From contig JAADDE010000036.1 of NCBI GenBank assembly GCA_013154085.1, positions 1-62,896 on the forward strand: 62,896 nt of DNA, written 5' to 3'. Shown here piece after piece: positions 24,083 through 31,898 of this stretch; position 1 is the stretch's first letter, and every line of letters starts with the position of its first letter. The notes under the pieces are model-generated. The model was given only the letters and a program-made list of their open reading frames with translations. It was not told where the DNA came from and did not search any database. Origin of the DNA: Thermoproteota archaeon (GTDB taxonomy: Archaea; Thermoproteota; Thermoprotei_A; Sulfolobales; Ignicoccaceae). The translations under genes were made by a program, and so were the position numbers.

Positions 24083-25267
24083 TTAAATAGTGTGCATCTG
24101 GACCGTCCTCTCCTGCTTGGCGCGGTAGCTCGTCCCGGCCCTCTCCCACATGACTTTGTCTACTGCCTTTATGAAGTCCTCCATCGTTATCTTCTTTCTT
24201 CCCGACCTTATTGCGTTGTAACCGGCTTCTGTAACTATGGCCTTTAAGTCCGCGCCGGTAGCGCCCTCAGTCATCTCCGCTATCTTCTCTAGGTCAACAT
24301 CCTCGGCCAGCTTCATGTTCCTCGTGTGTATTTGGAGGATCTCCAGCCTCCCCTTCTTATCCGGCGGCGGAATGTAGACTATCCTGTCGAACCTTCCGGG
24401 CCTCAGTATGGCAGGGTCGAGAATGTCTAAGCGGTTCGTAGCGGCTATTACGGCTACCCCTTGAAGGGGGTTGAAGCCATCGAGCTCCGCTAGGAGCTGC
24501 ATGAGCGTCCTCTGGACCTCCCTCTCGCCGGAGGTGCCCATCTCTATCCTCTTTGCTGCTATCGCGTCTATTTCGTCAATGAATATTATGCTGGGAGCCT
24601 TCTTCCTGGCGAGGTTGAACACTTCCCTCACTATCCTAGCTCCCTCGCCGATGAACTTGTTGACCAGCTCGCTGCCGACGACCCTTATGAAGGTAGCTCC
24701 GACCTCGCCGGCCACGGCTCTGGCTATGAGGGTCTTACCGCAGCCGGGGGGACCGTACAGCAGAACTCCCTTGAGCGGCTCGACGCCCATCTCCTCGAAC
24801 AGCTTAGGATTCTTGAGGGGGAGCTCGACCACCTCCCTGACCTCTTCCAGCTGCTCCTTCAAGCCGCCCACGTCGCTGTACCGGGTCTTGGGTCTTTCAA
24901 CAACTTCCATTGCCTTTACGTATGGGTCTTCCATACCTCTCAATACCTCAACTATGCTAGAGCCGCGCTGGTTCACCGCCACGCTTATGCCGGGCCGGAG
25001 CGATTCCTTCGGAATCTTGGAGCTTACCTCAACTACCAAGACCGGGCCGGCGCTGGACTTGACTACGGCCCTCCCGTCGGGGAGGACGTCCAGGAGCGTC
25101 GCCTCGATGAGCGGAGGATTCGTGAGCTTGTTCACCTCGCTCCTCCAGTATTCCAGCTCCGACTTTACCCTCCTCAGCTCTTTGTTGAGCCTGTTTATCT
25201 TCCTCCGGAGGAGCTCTATCTCGTCGACTTCTTCGTGGTGTCTGTCATCCACGTTGAACGCGGACAC
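24083..25267 (-). CDS. pan: Proteasome-activating nucleotidase PAN
   Basis: A 394-residue AAA+ ATPase that unfolds substrates for the 20S proteasome. Order: N-terminal coiled coil (about 15-48), OB domain (about 52-110), AAA module with Walker A GPPGCGKT (172-179), pore loop in [10 protein letters not shown], Walker [10 protein letters not shown], and the second region of homology [20 protein letters not shown]. The C-terminus ends TVQMHTI and does not show the hydrophobic-Tyr-X (HbYX) motif that docks PAN to the proteasome and opens its gate. GTG start; a TATA-like CATACTTAAG lies about 44 bases upstream. It is divergent from the ribosomal protein operon. Confidence 0.95.
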   Translation of the reverse strand: MSAFNVDDRHHEEVDEIELLRRKINRLNKELRRVKSELEYWRSEVNKLTNPPLIEATLLDVLPDGRAVVKSSAGPVLVVEVSSKIPKESLRPGISVAVNQRGSSIVEVLRGMEDPYVKAMEVVERPKTRYSDVGGLKEQLEEVREVVELPLKNPKLFEEMGVEPLKGVLLYGPPGCGKTLIARAVAGEVGATFIRVVGSELVNKFIGEGARIVREVFNLARKKAPSIIFIDEIDAIAAKRIEMGTSGEREVQRTLMQLLAELDGFNPLQGVAVIAATNRLDILDPAILRPGRFDRIVYIPPPDKKGRLEILQIHTRNMKLAEDVDLEKIAEMTEGATGADLKAIVTEAGYNAIRSGRKKITMEDFIKAVDKVMWERAGTSYRAKQERTVQMHTI

Positions 25268-25362
25268 TTCCAGTTCCCGTCGTCACTGTAGGCCGGAGAG
25301 AGGGCTTAAGTATGGGAGCTCCGGATGACGAAAAGAGTACCCCGCCGCCGCTCCCAAAGGAG

Positions 25363-25370
25363 CTTTATTA
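25363..25370 (+). promoter_or_regulatory. TATA box of the S19 ribosomal operon
   Basis: CTTTATTA centred about 40 bases before the GTG of rps19, in an otherwise GC-rich region. It is the only good promoter-like sequence before the five-gene operon. Confidence 0.5.
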
Positions 25371-25406
25371 GAACCTTCTGGCACCGCGCCCCCGGGGTTA
25401 CGCGAA

Positions 25407-25826
25407 GTGGAAATCCCGGCGGCGTGGAAGAAGTTCCGATATAGAGGTAAAACTCTCGAGGAGTTGCTTGAGATGCCGCTAGACGAGTTCATAGAGCTAC
25501 TGCCCGCCCGTCAGAGGAGGAGCCTGAAGAGGGGCTTCACCGACCCTCAGAGGAGGCTGCTGGAGAAGGTGCTTAAGGCAAGGAAAGAGATGGAAAAAGG
25601 AAAGAAAGTCAAAATAAGGACCCACGTAAGGGACATGGTAATCCTGCCAATAATGGTAGGGCTCACCATAGAGGTCTACAACGGCAAGGAATTCGTGCCC
25701 GTAAAGATAGTGCCGGAGATGATCGGCCACTACCTCGGCGAGTTCAGCCACACGACGGCTATAGTCAAGCACGGCGAGCCCGGCCTGAAGGCAACTAGGA
25801 GCAGCCTCTTCGTGGCCGCCAAGTGA
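25407..25826 (+). CDS. rps19: Ribosomal protein uS19
   Basis: A 139-residue small-subunit protein. The signature [20 protein letters not shown] and [26 protein letters not shown] is unmistakable. It has the archaeal N-terminal extension (about 40 residues). GTG start at 25407. First gene of the operon S19-L22-S3-L29-Rnp1; L2 and L23, which usually precede it in archaea, are absent here. Confidence 0.97.
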   Translation: MEIPAAWKKFRYRGKTLEELLEMPLDEFIELLPARQRRSLKRGFTDPQRRLLEKVLKARKEMEKGKKVKIRTHVRDMVILPIMVGLTIEVYNGKEFVPVKIVPEMIGHYLGEFSHTTAIVKHGEPGLKATRSSLFVAAK

Positions 25827-25837
25827 GGTGGTTTGTC

Positions 25838-26317
25838 ATGCCTACGTGGCATTATTCCACCGACATAGCTGAGAAGTATCCCGAGAAGACTGCTAAAGCG
25901 ATGATCTGGGACGCTCCGATCTCGCCCAAGGAGGCGACCGAGGTGGCCAGAGAGCTACGCGGCAAGGGGCTGGAAGACGCAATTAAGTACTTGAAGAAGG
26001 TAATAAAAATGGAAGAACCCGTGCCGCTCAGGAGGTACAACCGGAAGGTGGCCCACAAGAGGGGGCTCGGCGCGAAGGCCAAGGTGGCCTCGGGCCGCTA
26101 TCCGGTCAAGACCGCTAAGTACTTCTTGAAGCTGTTAACCAACGTCAGGGCAAACGCTGAAGGAAAGGGGCTGGAGGTGGAGAAGCTCAAAATAGTCCAC
26201 ATAGCGTCTCACAAGGGAATGACCATAAAGAGGTGGATGCCGAGGGCATACGGGAGGGCTACGCCGGAGTTCGAGAAGAGAACACACTTAGAGGTAATTG
26301 TCATGGAGGTGGAGTGA
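25838..26317 (+). CDS. rpl22: Ribosomal protein uL22
   Basis: A 159-residue large-subunit protein that lines the exit tunnel. It contains KEATEVARELRGK, GRYPVKTAKYFLKLL and the tunnel loop MTIKRWMPRAYGRAT. ATG at 25838 is chosen because GAGGTGG lies 7 bases upstream; a GTG five codons earlier is less likely. It follows rps19 by 11 bases. Confidence 0.97.
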   Translation: MPTWHYSTDIAEKYPEKTAKAMIWDAPISPKEATEVARELRGKGLEDAIKYLKKVIKMEEPVPLRRYNRKVAHKRGLGAKAKVASGRYPVKTAKYFLKLLTNVRANAEGKGLEVEKLKIVHIASHKGMTIKRWMPRAYGRATPEFEKRTHLEVIVMEVE

Positions 26318-26318
26318 C

Positions 26319-27020
26319 GTGAGCGTGGCAAAGAAGAACATAAGGAGGTACTTCCTCGAGCAGGCGCTTACTCAAGTAAAGGTTGACGAGTACTTGGCAT
26401 ACAAGTTCCACAGCGTAGGCTACAGCAAGGTGGAGCTCCAGAGAACCCCGATGGGAACTAGGGTTATCATCTATGCAGAGAGGTCCGGCGCGATAATAGG
26501 CAGAAGGGGGCAGACGATAAGGCAGATCACAAAGGTCTTGGAGGAGTGGTTCGGCATACCCAACCCACAGATAACGGTCGTAAAGGTCGACGAACCTGAG
26601 CTGGACGCCAGAGTGATGGCCTTCAGGCTGGCAAACGCGTTGCAGAGGGGCTTCCACTTCCGCAGAGCCGCTTACACCACGCTCCGCAGAATAATGGGCG
26701 CCGGAGCGGTTGGCGCTCAAGTCAGGGTGGCCGGCAAGCTGAGGGGAGAGAGGGCGCGGTTCGAAAAGTACATCGCCGGAAAGGTGTACAAGAGCGGCAA
26801 CCAAGTGGTGCGCTTAACCGAGCGCGCAATCGCGCACGTGCTCCTAAAGGTCGGCGTTGAGGGCGTGGAGGTCATAATATCCAAGGTTAGCCCCGAAGAG
26901 AAGCCGGACGACGCGGTAAGGATTAAGGAGCCGGAGGAAGTGGCAGAAGTAATAAGCAAGATTAGGGAGGAAATGGCGCAAGCTCAAGAGGGAGAGCAGG
27001 AGGTACAAGGAGGTGAGTAG
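26319..27020 (+). CDS. rps3: Ribosomal protein uS3
   Basis: About 233 residues. The KH domain is visible with SGAIIGRRGQTIRQITKVLEE, followed by the S3 C-terminal domain (RRIMGAGAVGAQVRVAGKLRGERAR) and a Glu-rich C-terminal tail of about 40 residues. The start GTG 26319 lies right after the stop of rpl22 and is preceded by GGAGGTGG. Confidence 0.97.
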   Translation: MSVAKKNIRRYFLEQALTQVKVDEYLAYKFHSVGYSKVELQRTPMGTRVIIYAERSGAIIGRRGQTIRQITKVLEEWFGIPNPQITVVKVDEPELDARVMAFRLANALQRGFHFRRAAYTTLRRIMGAGAVGAQVRVAGKLRGERARFEKYIAGKVYKSGNQVVRLTERAIAHVLLKVGVEGVEVIISKVSPEEKPDDAVRIKEPEEVAEVISKIREEMAQAQEGEQEVQGGE

Positions 27021-27022
27021 CC

Positions 27023-27247
27023 GTGCCAATGCTGAAGGCTGAGGACATAAGGAAGATGAGCCCCGAAGAGAGGCTGAAGAAGCTCCAAGAGCTCAAGAGG
27101 GAATTGATAAAACTGAGGTACCAAGCAAAGATGGGCCACATAGACAACCCCGCCCGGATCAGGATAATAAGGAGGACCATCGCTAGGATACTGACCGTGA
27201 TTAGGGAAGAAGAGCTGGGTATTAGGAGACCCGCCAAGAAGGAGTGA
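27023..27247 (+). CDS. rpl29: Ribosomal protein uL29
   Basis: A 74-residue two-helix large-subunit protein. RKMSPEERLKKLQELKRELIKL and the conserved NPARIRIIRRTIARILT are diagnostic. GTG at 27023 with GGAGGTGA upstream; ATG at 27029 is an alternative. It lies three bases after rps3. Confidence 0.96.
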   Translation: MPMLKAEDIRKMSPEERLKKLQELKRELIKLRYQAKMGHIDNPARIRIIRRTIARILTVIREEELGIRRPAKKE

Positions 27248-27253
27248 GGATTC

Positions 27254-27529
27254 TTGAAAATAACGCCGAAGAACTTAATTTACCACAACCTCGTCGGGCT
27301 TCGGATCAAGGTAAAAGTCCACCCCGACGCGGGCATCGAGGGCCTCGAAGGAAAGGTCGTGGGAGAAACCAAGAATTTCCTTTTTGTTGACGCTGAAGGG
27401 AGCGTCAAGAAGGTTCAGAAGCTCGGGTACTTCGAATTCACCTTACCGGATGGAAGGAAGGTCGTTGTCAGCAGTGAGGCCATAAGGGGGAGGCCGGAGG
27501 AGCGCTTGAAGAGGTTCTTGAAAGCGTGA
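27254..27529 (+). CDS. rnp1: RNase P protein component 1 (Rpp29/Pop4)
   Basis: A 91-residue protein subunit of RNase P, which matures tRNA 5' ends. The Sm-like barrel is visible: LVGLRIKVKVHPDAGIEGLEGKVVGET and KLGYFEFTLPDGRKVVVSS. TTG start at 27254 after GTGAGGA. In most archaea this gene sits between L29 and S17; here S17, L14, L24 and the rest of the operon do not follow. Confidence 0.93.
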   Translation: MKITPKNLIYHNLVGLRIKVKVHPDAGIEGLEGKVVGETKNFLFVDAEGSVKKVQKLGYFEFTLPDGRKVVVSSEAIRGRPEERLKRFLKA

Positions 27530-27569
27530 GCACAAATCCCCTAAGGCGCGAAGCCCTTGGGGCTACGAG

Positions 27570-27974
27570 TTGAAGCGCTCCCTCAAGTTCCCTTCCGAAG
27601 CAAAGGACTGCACGGAGTGCGTCTACTATTCGGAAATACTCAAGTACTGCTTAAAGTTCAAGAAGAAGATAGAAGATCCGAAGCTTCCACCGTGCAAGCC
27701 CAAGGGCTACTTCATTTACAAGAGGCTCGACAGGGACACGCTGCTCGGCGAGCTGTGCATCCACGACATAGCGGTGCTCAGCCGAGTGATACCGCTGAAG
27801 CCCGGAGTACGGATAGGCGAGATACTGGACACTCTGGAAAAAGTGGGGTGTAAGCCTATAGAGAGCAAGAGGGTTGGAGACTCCTCCACGCTCTACCTCT
27901 CATGCCCTTGCACAGTAAAGGTCGAGCTGAAGTGTACTAAGGACGTGTGCATGTACAAAGTGTTGCCGAAGTGA
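27570..27974 (+). CDS. Cysteine-motif protein, unknown function
   Basis: A 134-residue protein with an N-terminal cysteine knuckle: DCTECVYYSEILKYC (C-x2-C-x9-C) and another Cys 14 residues later in PPCKPKG, a spacing suited to one zinc ion or an Fe-S centre. Four or five further cysteines are in the C-terminal part (VGCKP, LSCPCTVKVELKC, DVCMY). The C-terminal domain (about 55-134) looks like a small alpha-beta ligand domain. A very similar cysteine knuckle occurs in the gene at 45319. Start TTG at 27570. The following gene starts at its stop codon. Confidence 0.65.
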   Translation: MKRSLKFPSEAKDCTECVYYSEILKYCLKFKKKIEDPKLPPCKPKGYFIYKRLDRDTLLGELCIHDIAVLSRVIPLKPGVRIGEILDTLEKVGCKPIESKRVGDSSTLYLSCPCTVKVELKCTKDVCMYKVLPK

Positions 27975-28543
27975 GAGCCTTGAAGGGCCTCCCCAGCGCG
28001 CTAATACTTCCTTTCAATTTGTTCTTCTCGCTTAAGCACGAGTTCTACTCGATAGTAAGCGGAAAGGAGGCATACCTCGTCGCGTCACCGTTCATCGTGA
28101 AGGCCTTTTGCCGAGCCGAACCTCTCTTGCTCTCCGTGCCTCCGGGCAGCTTGGTGACCTACGAGGAGGAAGCGATCGAAGTAGGGGCTTGCATAGCCGA
28201 CGAGTACTTCTGGTTCGAGGGCTGGAGGCTGGGGTGGGAAGTGGGCCGCGTGCCCGAGTGGCTCCGGGAGGACAGCCTAAAGGCCGGTTTCCGGGTAGGG
28301 AAGGGAAGGTTCGTAGTACCGATCTCCGGCGCGGCTGGCGAGGTCGAGCTGCTGAGGCCGTGGCACCCGGCGGCGAGGGCGCTGGAAGAGGGGGAGCCGT
28401 GCGAGGGCGGAAGAGGCGAGGGAGTGCCTCTGGCCGCGTGCGGGGGCTCCGACCTTCTCGTGGACGGCGGTGAGATGATATACTTAGGCAGAGTAGATCC
28501 TTGGCGGGCCCTCCCGGTCGTGGCGTACGCCTCAAGGCTGTGA
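27971..28543 (+). CDS. Unknown protein translationally coupled to the cysteine-motif gene
   Basis: About 190 residues from GTG 27971, which overlaps the previous stop by four bases (GTGA). The N-terminal half is hydrophobic but not clearly membrane-spanning (ALILPFNLFFSLKHEFYSIVSG). The middle has many aromatic and acidic residues (CIADEYFWFEGWRLGWEVG) and a Gly-rich stretch lies near 140-165. I recognise no family. The two genes 27570 and 27971 appear to form one unit and may work together. Confidence 0.6.
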   Translation: MRALKGLPSALILPFNLFFSLKHEFYSIVSGKEAYLVASPFIVKAFCRAEPLLLSVPPGSLVTYEEEAIEVGACIADEYFWFEGWRLGWEVGRVPEWLREDSLKAGFRVGKGRFVVPISGAAGEVELLRPWHPAARALEEGEPCEGGRGEGVPLAACGGSDLLVDGGEMIYLGRVDPWRALPVVAYASRL

Positions 28544-28589
28544 GGAGCGCACGTCAGGCTGAGTCGGTGAGGAGGATTGGCCTTGCCGA

Positions 28590-28651
28590 GCCGGCTCAGC
28601 TACCGTGAGGCACCTCACCCCTCGGTGCTGAGAGGAGTCTCTTCACCGCCG
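28590..28651 (-). ncRNA. Candidate C/D box small RNA guiding 23S rRNA methylation
   Basis: On the minus strand the order of boxes and spacers fits an archaeal C/D RNA: C box GTGAAGA (28646-28640), 14 bases, D'-like CCGA (28625-28622), 3 bases, C'-like GTGAGG (28618-28613), 13 bases, D box CTGA (28599-28596). Flanks GAGCGGC and GCCGGCTC can form a terminal stem with one bulge. The D guide contains CCTCACGGTA, complementary to UACCGUGAGG, part of the very conserved 23S rRNA stretch AGUACCGUGAGGGAAAGG. The minus-strand reading of the TATA element at 28673 is about 25 bases upstream. Weak points: D' and C' are not consensus. No expression evidence. Confidence 0.42.
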
Positions 28652-28672
28652 CTCCGGAGTCAAACAAATTCT

Positions 28673-28680
28673 CTTTATAC
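28673..28680. promoter_or_regulatory. TATA box of 4-hydroxybutyryl-CoA dehydratase, possibly bidirectional
   Basis: CTTTATAC is centred 37 bases before the GTG of the dehydratase gene; the reverse strand reads GTATAAAG and sits at the right distance for the candidate small RNA. The leader would be about 10 bases and includes GGTGAG before the start codon. The 169-base gap 28544-28712 holds this element, the candidate small RNA and two short palindromes (GAGCCGGCTC and GTGAGGCACCTCAC). Confidence 0.55.
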
Positions 28681-28712
28681 CCGTCACTCGTTTTCCGGCC
28701 GGTGAGACTCCT

Positions 28713-30245
28713 GTGGGACTGCGCAGACCGGAGCAGTACATAGAGGCGATCAGAGAAAAGAGCAGAAGAGCCCAGATCTACGTCTTCGGCGAGAGGGTTG
28801 AGGACGTCACAAAGCATCCCTTCACTATGCCGGCTGTAAAGGCGTTCGAGTGGACCTACAAGGCCCCTTGGGACCCGGACTTCTACGACGAAGAGATGGG
28901 AGTCCACCTAGCCAAGGCGTACTCTCCTTTCATAAACGAAGAGGTTAACCGGTTCAATCACATTCATCAGAGCACTAAGGACTTAGCCATCAAAGTTAAG
29001 TACTTCCGCAAGCTCTCGCACAAGGCCGGATCGTGCTTCCAGAGATGCGTCGGCTGGGACGCGATAAACACCATAAGCATAGTCTCTTATGACATAGACA
29101 AGTGGTACGAGAAGAAAGGAGAGAGGCCGGAGCACTTCGAGCACTTCGGGACGTACTACGAGAGGTTCTTGAAGTTCTTGAAGTACGTCCAGAAGGAAGA
29201 CATAGCGCTGGCCGGGGTCATGACGGACGCCAAGGGAGTCAGGTCCTTGAGGCCGCACCAGCAACCCAACAAAGACGTCTACGTCCACGTTAAGGAGGTC
29301 ACCGACGAGGGCATAGTTGTAAGGGGAGCAAAGGCAAACATAACTGGAGTCATAGCAACAGAAGAAATGATAGTAATGCCTACGAGGGCCATGACTGAGG
29401 CCGACAAGGACTTCGCGGTCGCCTTCGCCGTCCCCGTAGACGCGGAGGGGGTTACTATGGTGGTTGGGAGGTACACCAACGACGCCCGCCGCTTCGAAGA
29501 GCCCAAGGTAGACATCCTCCCGGGCGTGTTCCCGGCCGAGGCCATAGTAATCTTCGACGACGTCTTCGTTCCTTGGGAGAGGGTGTTCATGTTCAGAGAG
29601 TACCAGTTCGCCGCCCAGCTCGTGGAGATATTCTCCAGCTACCACCGCCAGGCTTACGGCGGATGCAAGCCCGGCCTAGCGGACGTCATAATAGGCGGAG
29701 CATACCACTTGGCGAAGCAGATGGACGTGGCTAACAAATGCCATATAAAGGAGAAGCTGACGGAAATGATCTTCCTAGCAGAGGCCATGCACGCCGGAGG
29801 CCTCGCGGCGGCTTGGGAGGGCAAGAAGGCCCCTTCGGGCACATACTACGTTGACCAGATGATGGCAAACGTAACAAAGCAGATGGTAACCAGATTCCCG
29901 TACGAGATAGCGCGCCTCGCACACGACATAGCCGGCGGGATAATAGGCACCTTGCCCCCCTACAAGGACTTCATAAGCGAGAAGATAGGCAAGTATCTGC
30001 AAGAGTACCTCCAGTGCCTCCCGGACTACCCAGCCGAGTGGAGGTTCCGCGTGCTCAGGCTATTGGAGAACCTAACGCTCAGCGTGGAGTTCCTAATAGA
30101 GAGCGTGCACGGAGCCGGAAGCCCGGAGGCGCAGAGGATCTGGATGAGGAGGTTCTACCCGTTGGAAGAGATGGAGGACGTGGCATTGAGGCTGGCCGGC
30201 ATAAATCCAGAGGAAAAGCCGGAGAGGAAGAAGAAGTCTCAGTAG
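28713..30245 (+). CDS. abfD: 4-Hydroxybutyryl-CoA dehydratase
   Basis: Radical-type dehydratase that converts 4-hydroxybutyryl-CoA to crotonyl-CoA, the key step of the regeneration half of the dicarboxylate/4-hydroxybutyrate CO2-fixation cycle. The 510-residue product has the [4Fe-4S] ligands known from the Clostridium enzyme: Cys 108 and Cys 112 in SCFQRC, and His 311 and Cys 318 in HRQAYGGC. The flavin-binding acyl-CoA-dehydrogenase-like fold is seen in PTRAMTEADKDFAVAFAVP and DDVFVPWERVFM. GTG at 28713 with a clear TATA box and GGTGAG. A stand-alone gene; its 3' end overlaps pyrC by 7 bases convergently. Expected to be highly expressed and cytoplasmic. Confidence 0.97.
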   Translation: MGLRRPEQYIEAIREKSRRAQIYVFGERVEDVTKHPFTMPAVKAFEWTYKAPWDPDFYDEEMGVHLAKAYSPFINEEVNRFNHIHQSTKDLAIKVKYFRKLSHKAGSCFQRCVGWDAINTISIVSYDIDKWYEKKGERPEHFEHFGTYYERFLKFLKYVQKEDIALAGVMTDAKGVRSLRPHQQPNKDVYVHVKEVTDEGIVVRGAKANITGVIATEEMIVMPTRAMTEADKDFAVAFAVPVDAEGVTMVVGRYTNDARRFEEPKVDILPGVFPAEAIVIFDDVFVPWERVFMFREYQFAAQLVEIFSSYHRQAYGGCKPGLADVIIGGAYHLAKQMDVANKCHIKEKLTEMIFLAEAMHAGGLAAAWEGKKAPSGTYYVDQMMANVTKQMVTRFPYEIARLAHDIAGGIIGTLPPYKDFISEKIGKYLQEYLQCLPDYPAEWRFRVLRLLENLTLSVEFLIESVHGAGSPEAQRIWMRRFYPLEEMEDVALRLAGINPEEKPERKKKSQ

Positions 30246-31441
30246 AACTCGCCGGCGAAGTACCTCATTTTTCCCCTCACCACCGTAGCCACCACCTCCC
30301 CCCAGAGCTCCATGCCCTCGAACGGACTGTACTTCGCCTTAGTCTCGAACTCCCAAGGCTCCACCCTCCACCTGGAGTTTAAGTCGACCACGGTAAAGGA
30401 CGCCAGAAAGCCGCTCTCCAGCCTCCCCAGCCTTAAGCCCAAGAGATCCGCAGGAAGCTCGGAGTACGCCTTTACTACCTTCTCCAAACTCATCACACCC
30501 CTCTTGTAGAGGGTGAGCAACGACGGCAGGGCGGTCTCCAGCCCCGGGAAGCCCGGAGGGCATTCGGGGAAGGGAAGCTCCTTCTCCCAGATGGCGTGGG
30601 GAGCATGGTCGGTCGCCACAATAGCTTCGTCTTCCAAGAACAGCTCTAGTAGCTCGGCCCTCCGCGCTTCGTCCCTCAAGGGGGGATTCACCTTGGCCTT
30701 GCACTTCTTCCTCCTCTCGACCTCGTTTGTGAGGAGCAGGTGGTGGGGGGTTACGTCGTAGGAGAAGCCGAGATCCTTCGCCTTGCGGACCCCTTCCGGG
30801 GTGCTGACGTGTGTGAAGTGGACCTTCTTGAAGCTTCTGAAAAGCTCCATGGCCTTTGGCTCCGCTTCGGGGGAGCGGGAGAATGCCCTCTCCCCGGGCT
30901 CGGGGCTCTCCTTCACGTAGTCCGGGTGCTCCGGGTGAACCACCACGAGGCCCTCGTATCCCTCGAGCACGTGGAGCTTGTCGTAGTCCTCCGGATACAC
31001 CTTGAAGCCTACGGCGAGCCGCGACATCAGCTTCACCTCTTCCGGGGAGCCGGGAACTCCGGCGTAGGCGTAGCAGTCCACCAAGCACTTCTTCCCGAGC
31101 TCCTCCACCTTAAGCTTCAAGTTCTCTGGAGTGTTGACCTTCGGCAACGTGTTGGGCATGTCCGCGACCGCCACGACCCCGCCGCGGAGGGCCGCCCGCG
31201 AGCCGGTGCGCGGGTCCTCCTTGTGGGAGAGGAGCAAGCCCCTCAAGTGGACGTGGATGTCGACCATTCCCGGCAGGGCGACGGTTCCCCCCATCTCCAG
31301 ACACACCTCGCAGTCGCACGGCGCGGCGGGGCCGCGGACCTCTAGGACCTCTCCTCTGGAGAGGAGCGTGGCCTCCGTCAGCTCTCCCTTATAGAAGATC
31401 GTCCCCTTGTACCCTGTCCCGCACGGACTCCGCGACGTCAC
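30239..31441 (-). CDS. pyrC: Dihydroorotase
   Basis: Third step of pyrimidine synthesis: ring closure of carbamoyl aspartate. About 400 residues. The amidohydrolase metal site is visible: DIHVHLRG (first two His), GFKVYPEDYDKLH with the lysine that is carboxylated, VVHPEHPDYV, HFTHVSTPEG and ATDHAPH (Asp). It matches the type I enzymes. The start is uncertain: GTG 31441 is the only usual start codon between the long frame and the first conserved strand, and it overlaps the upstream gene by 53 bases. No other pyr genes are here. Confidence 0.92.
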   Translation of the reverse strand: MTSRSPCGTGYKGTIFYKGELTEATLLSRGEVLEVRGPAAPCDCEVCLEMGGTVALPGMVDIHVHLRGLLLSHKEDPRTGSRAALRGGVVAVADMPNTLPKVNTPENLKLKVEELGKKCLVDCYAYAGVPGSPEEVKLMSRLAVGFKVYPEDYDKLHVLEGYEGLVVVHPEHPDYVKESPEPGERAFSRSPEAEPKAMELFRSFKKVHFTHVSTPEGVRKAKDLGFSYDVTPHHLLLTNEVERRKKCKAKVNPPLRDEARRAELLELFLEDEAIVATDHAPHAIWEKELPFPECPPGFPGLETALPSLLTLYKRGVMSLEKVVKAYSELPADLLGLRLGRLESGFLASFTVVDLNSRWRVEPWEFETKAKYSPFEGMELWGEVVATVVRGKMRYFAGEFY

Positions 31442-31871
31442 CGGCCTCTTCCGGGCTGACCCCCCTAACGCGGGGCTTGATAACGCAGTTAGTTCCATCA
31501 ACCTTGGCCACCGCGTCCCACGGAGCCCTGCAGAGGCCGCTCATCATTCCCGCCACCAGCCCCCTCTCGAACTGGCAACCGGTGCTGAAGCCCGGGGCGT
31601 CCTTGATCAGCACTGCTCCGTCCAGCACCTCGCCCTCGAGGCCTATCCACTTCAGCAGCTCCGGCACCTTCTGGATGGCCTCCGGCGGCTCGAAGTGCTT
31701 CATAAAGGCGTTTCTGGATACCCTAGCGCCCACCTCCCAGCCGACCTCGTAGAGCACGAGCGACGCCGTTATTTCGTCTATCCTCTTGCTCATTTTGTCG
31801 TACAGCAACACGGGTAGGTCCACCGGCAACAGGAGGGCCCGGAGCTTGCCCATCTTTATCAAGCACGCCAC
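31389..31871 (-). CDS. Unknown protein, possibly a degenerate V4R-like domain
   Basis: A 160-residue protein upstream of pyrC on the same strand. The stretch APGFSTGCQFERGLVAGMMSG followed by VDGTNCVIKP resembles the Cys/Arg-Gly/Ala-Gly pattern at the end of V4R ligand-binding domains, which supports a weak assignment to that fold. N-terminal half: helix with YDKMSKRIDEITASLVLYEVGW. Start ATG at 31871 or 31853. Alternative: an unrelated archaeal family. The overlap with pyrC suggests co-transcription. Confidence 0.5.
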   Translation of the reverse strand: MACLIKMGKLRALLLPVDLPVLLYDKMSKRIDEITASLVLYEVGWEVGARVSRNAFMKHFEPPEAIQKVPELLKWIGLEGEVLDGAVLIKDAPGFSTGCQFERGLVAGMMSGLCRAPWDAVAKVDGTNCVIKPRVRGVSPEEAGDVAESVRDRVQGDDLL

Positions 31872-31898
31872 TCACGAAAAAGCTCCGCATGAGGTTTA

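Noticed and set aside
28591-28618. Palindromes GAGCCGGCTC and GTGAGGCACCTCAC as operator sites
   Set aside because: They are accounted for by the closing stem and the C' box plus guide of the candidate small RNA, and lie far upstream of the dehydratase TATA box.
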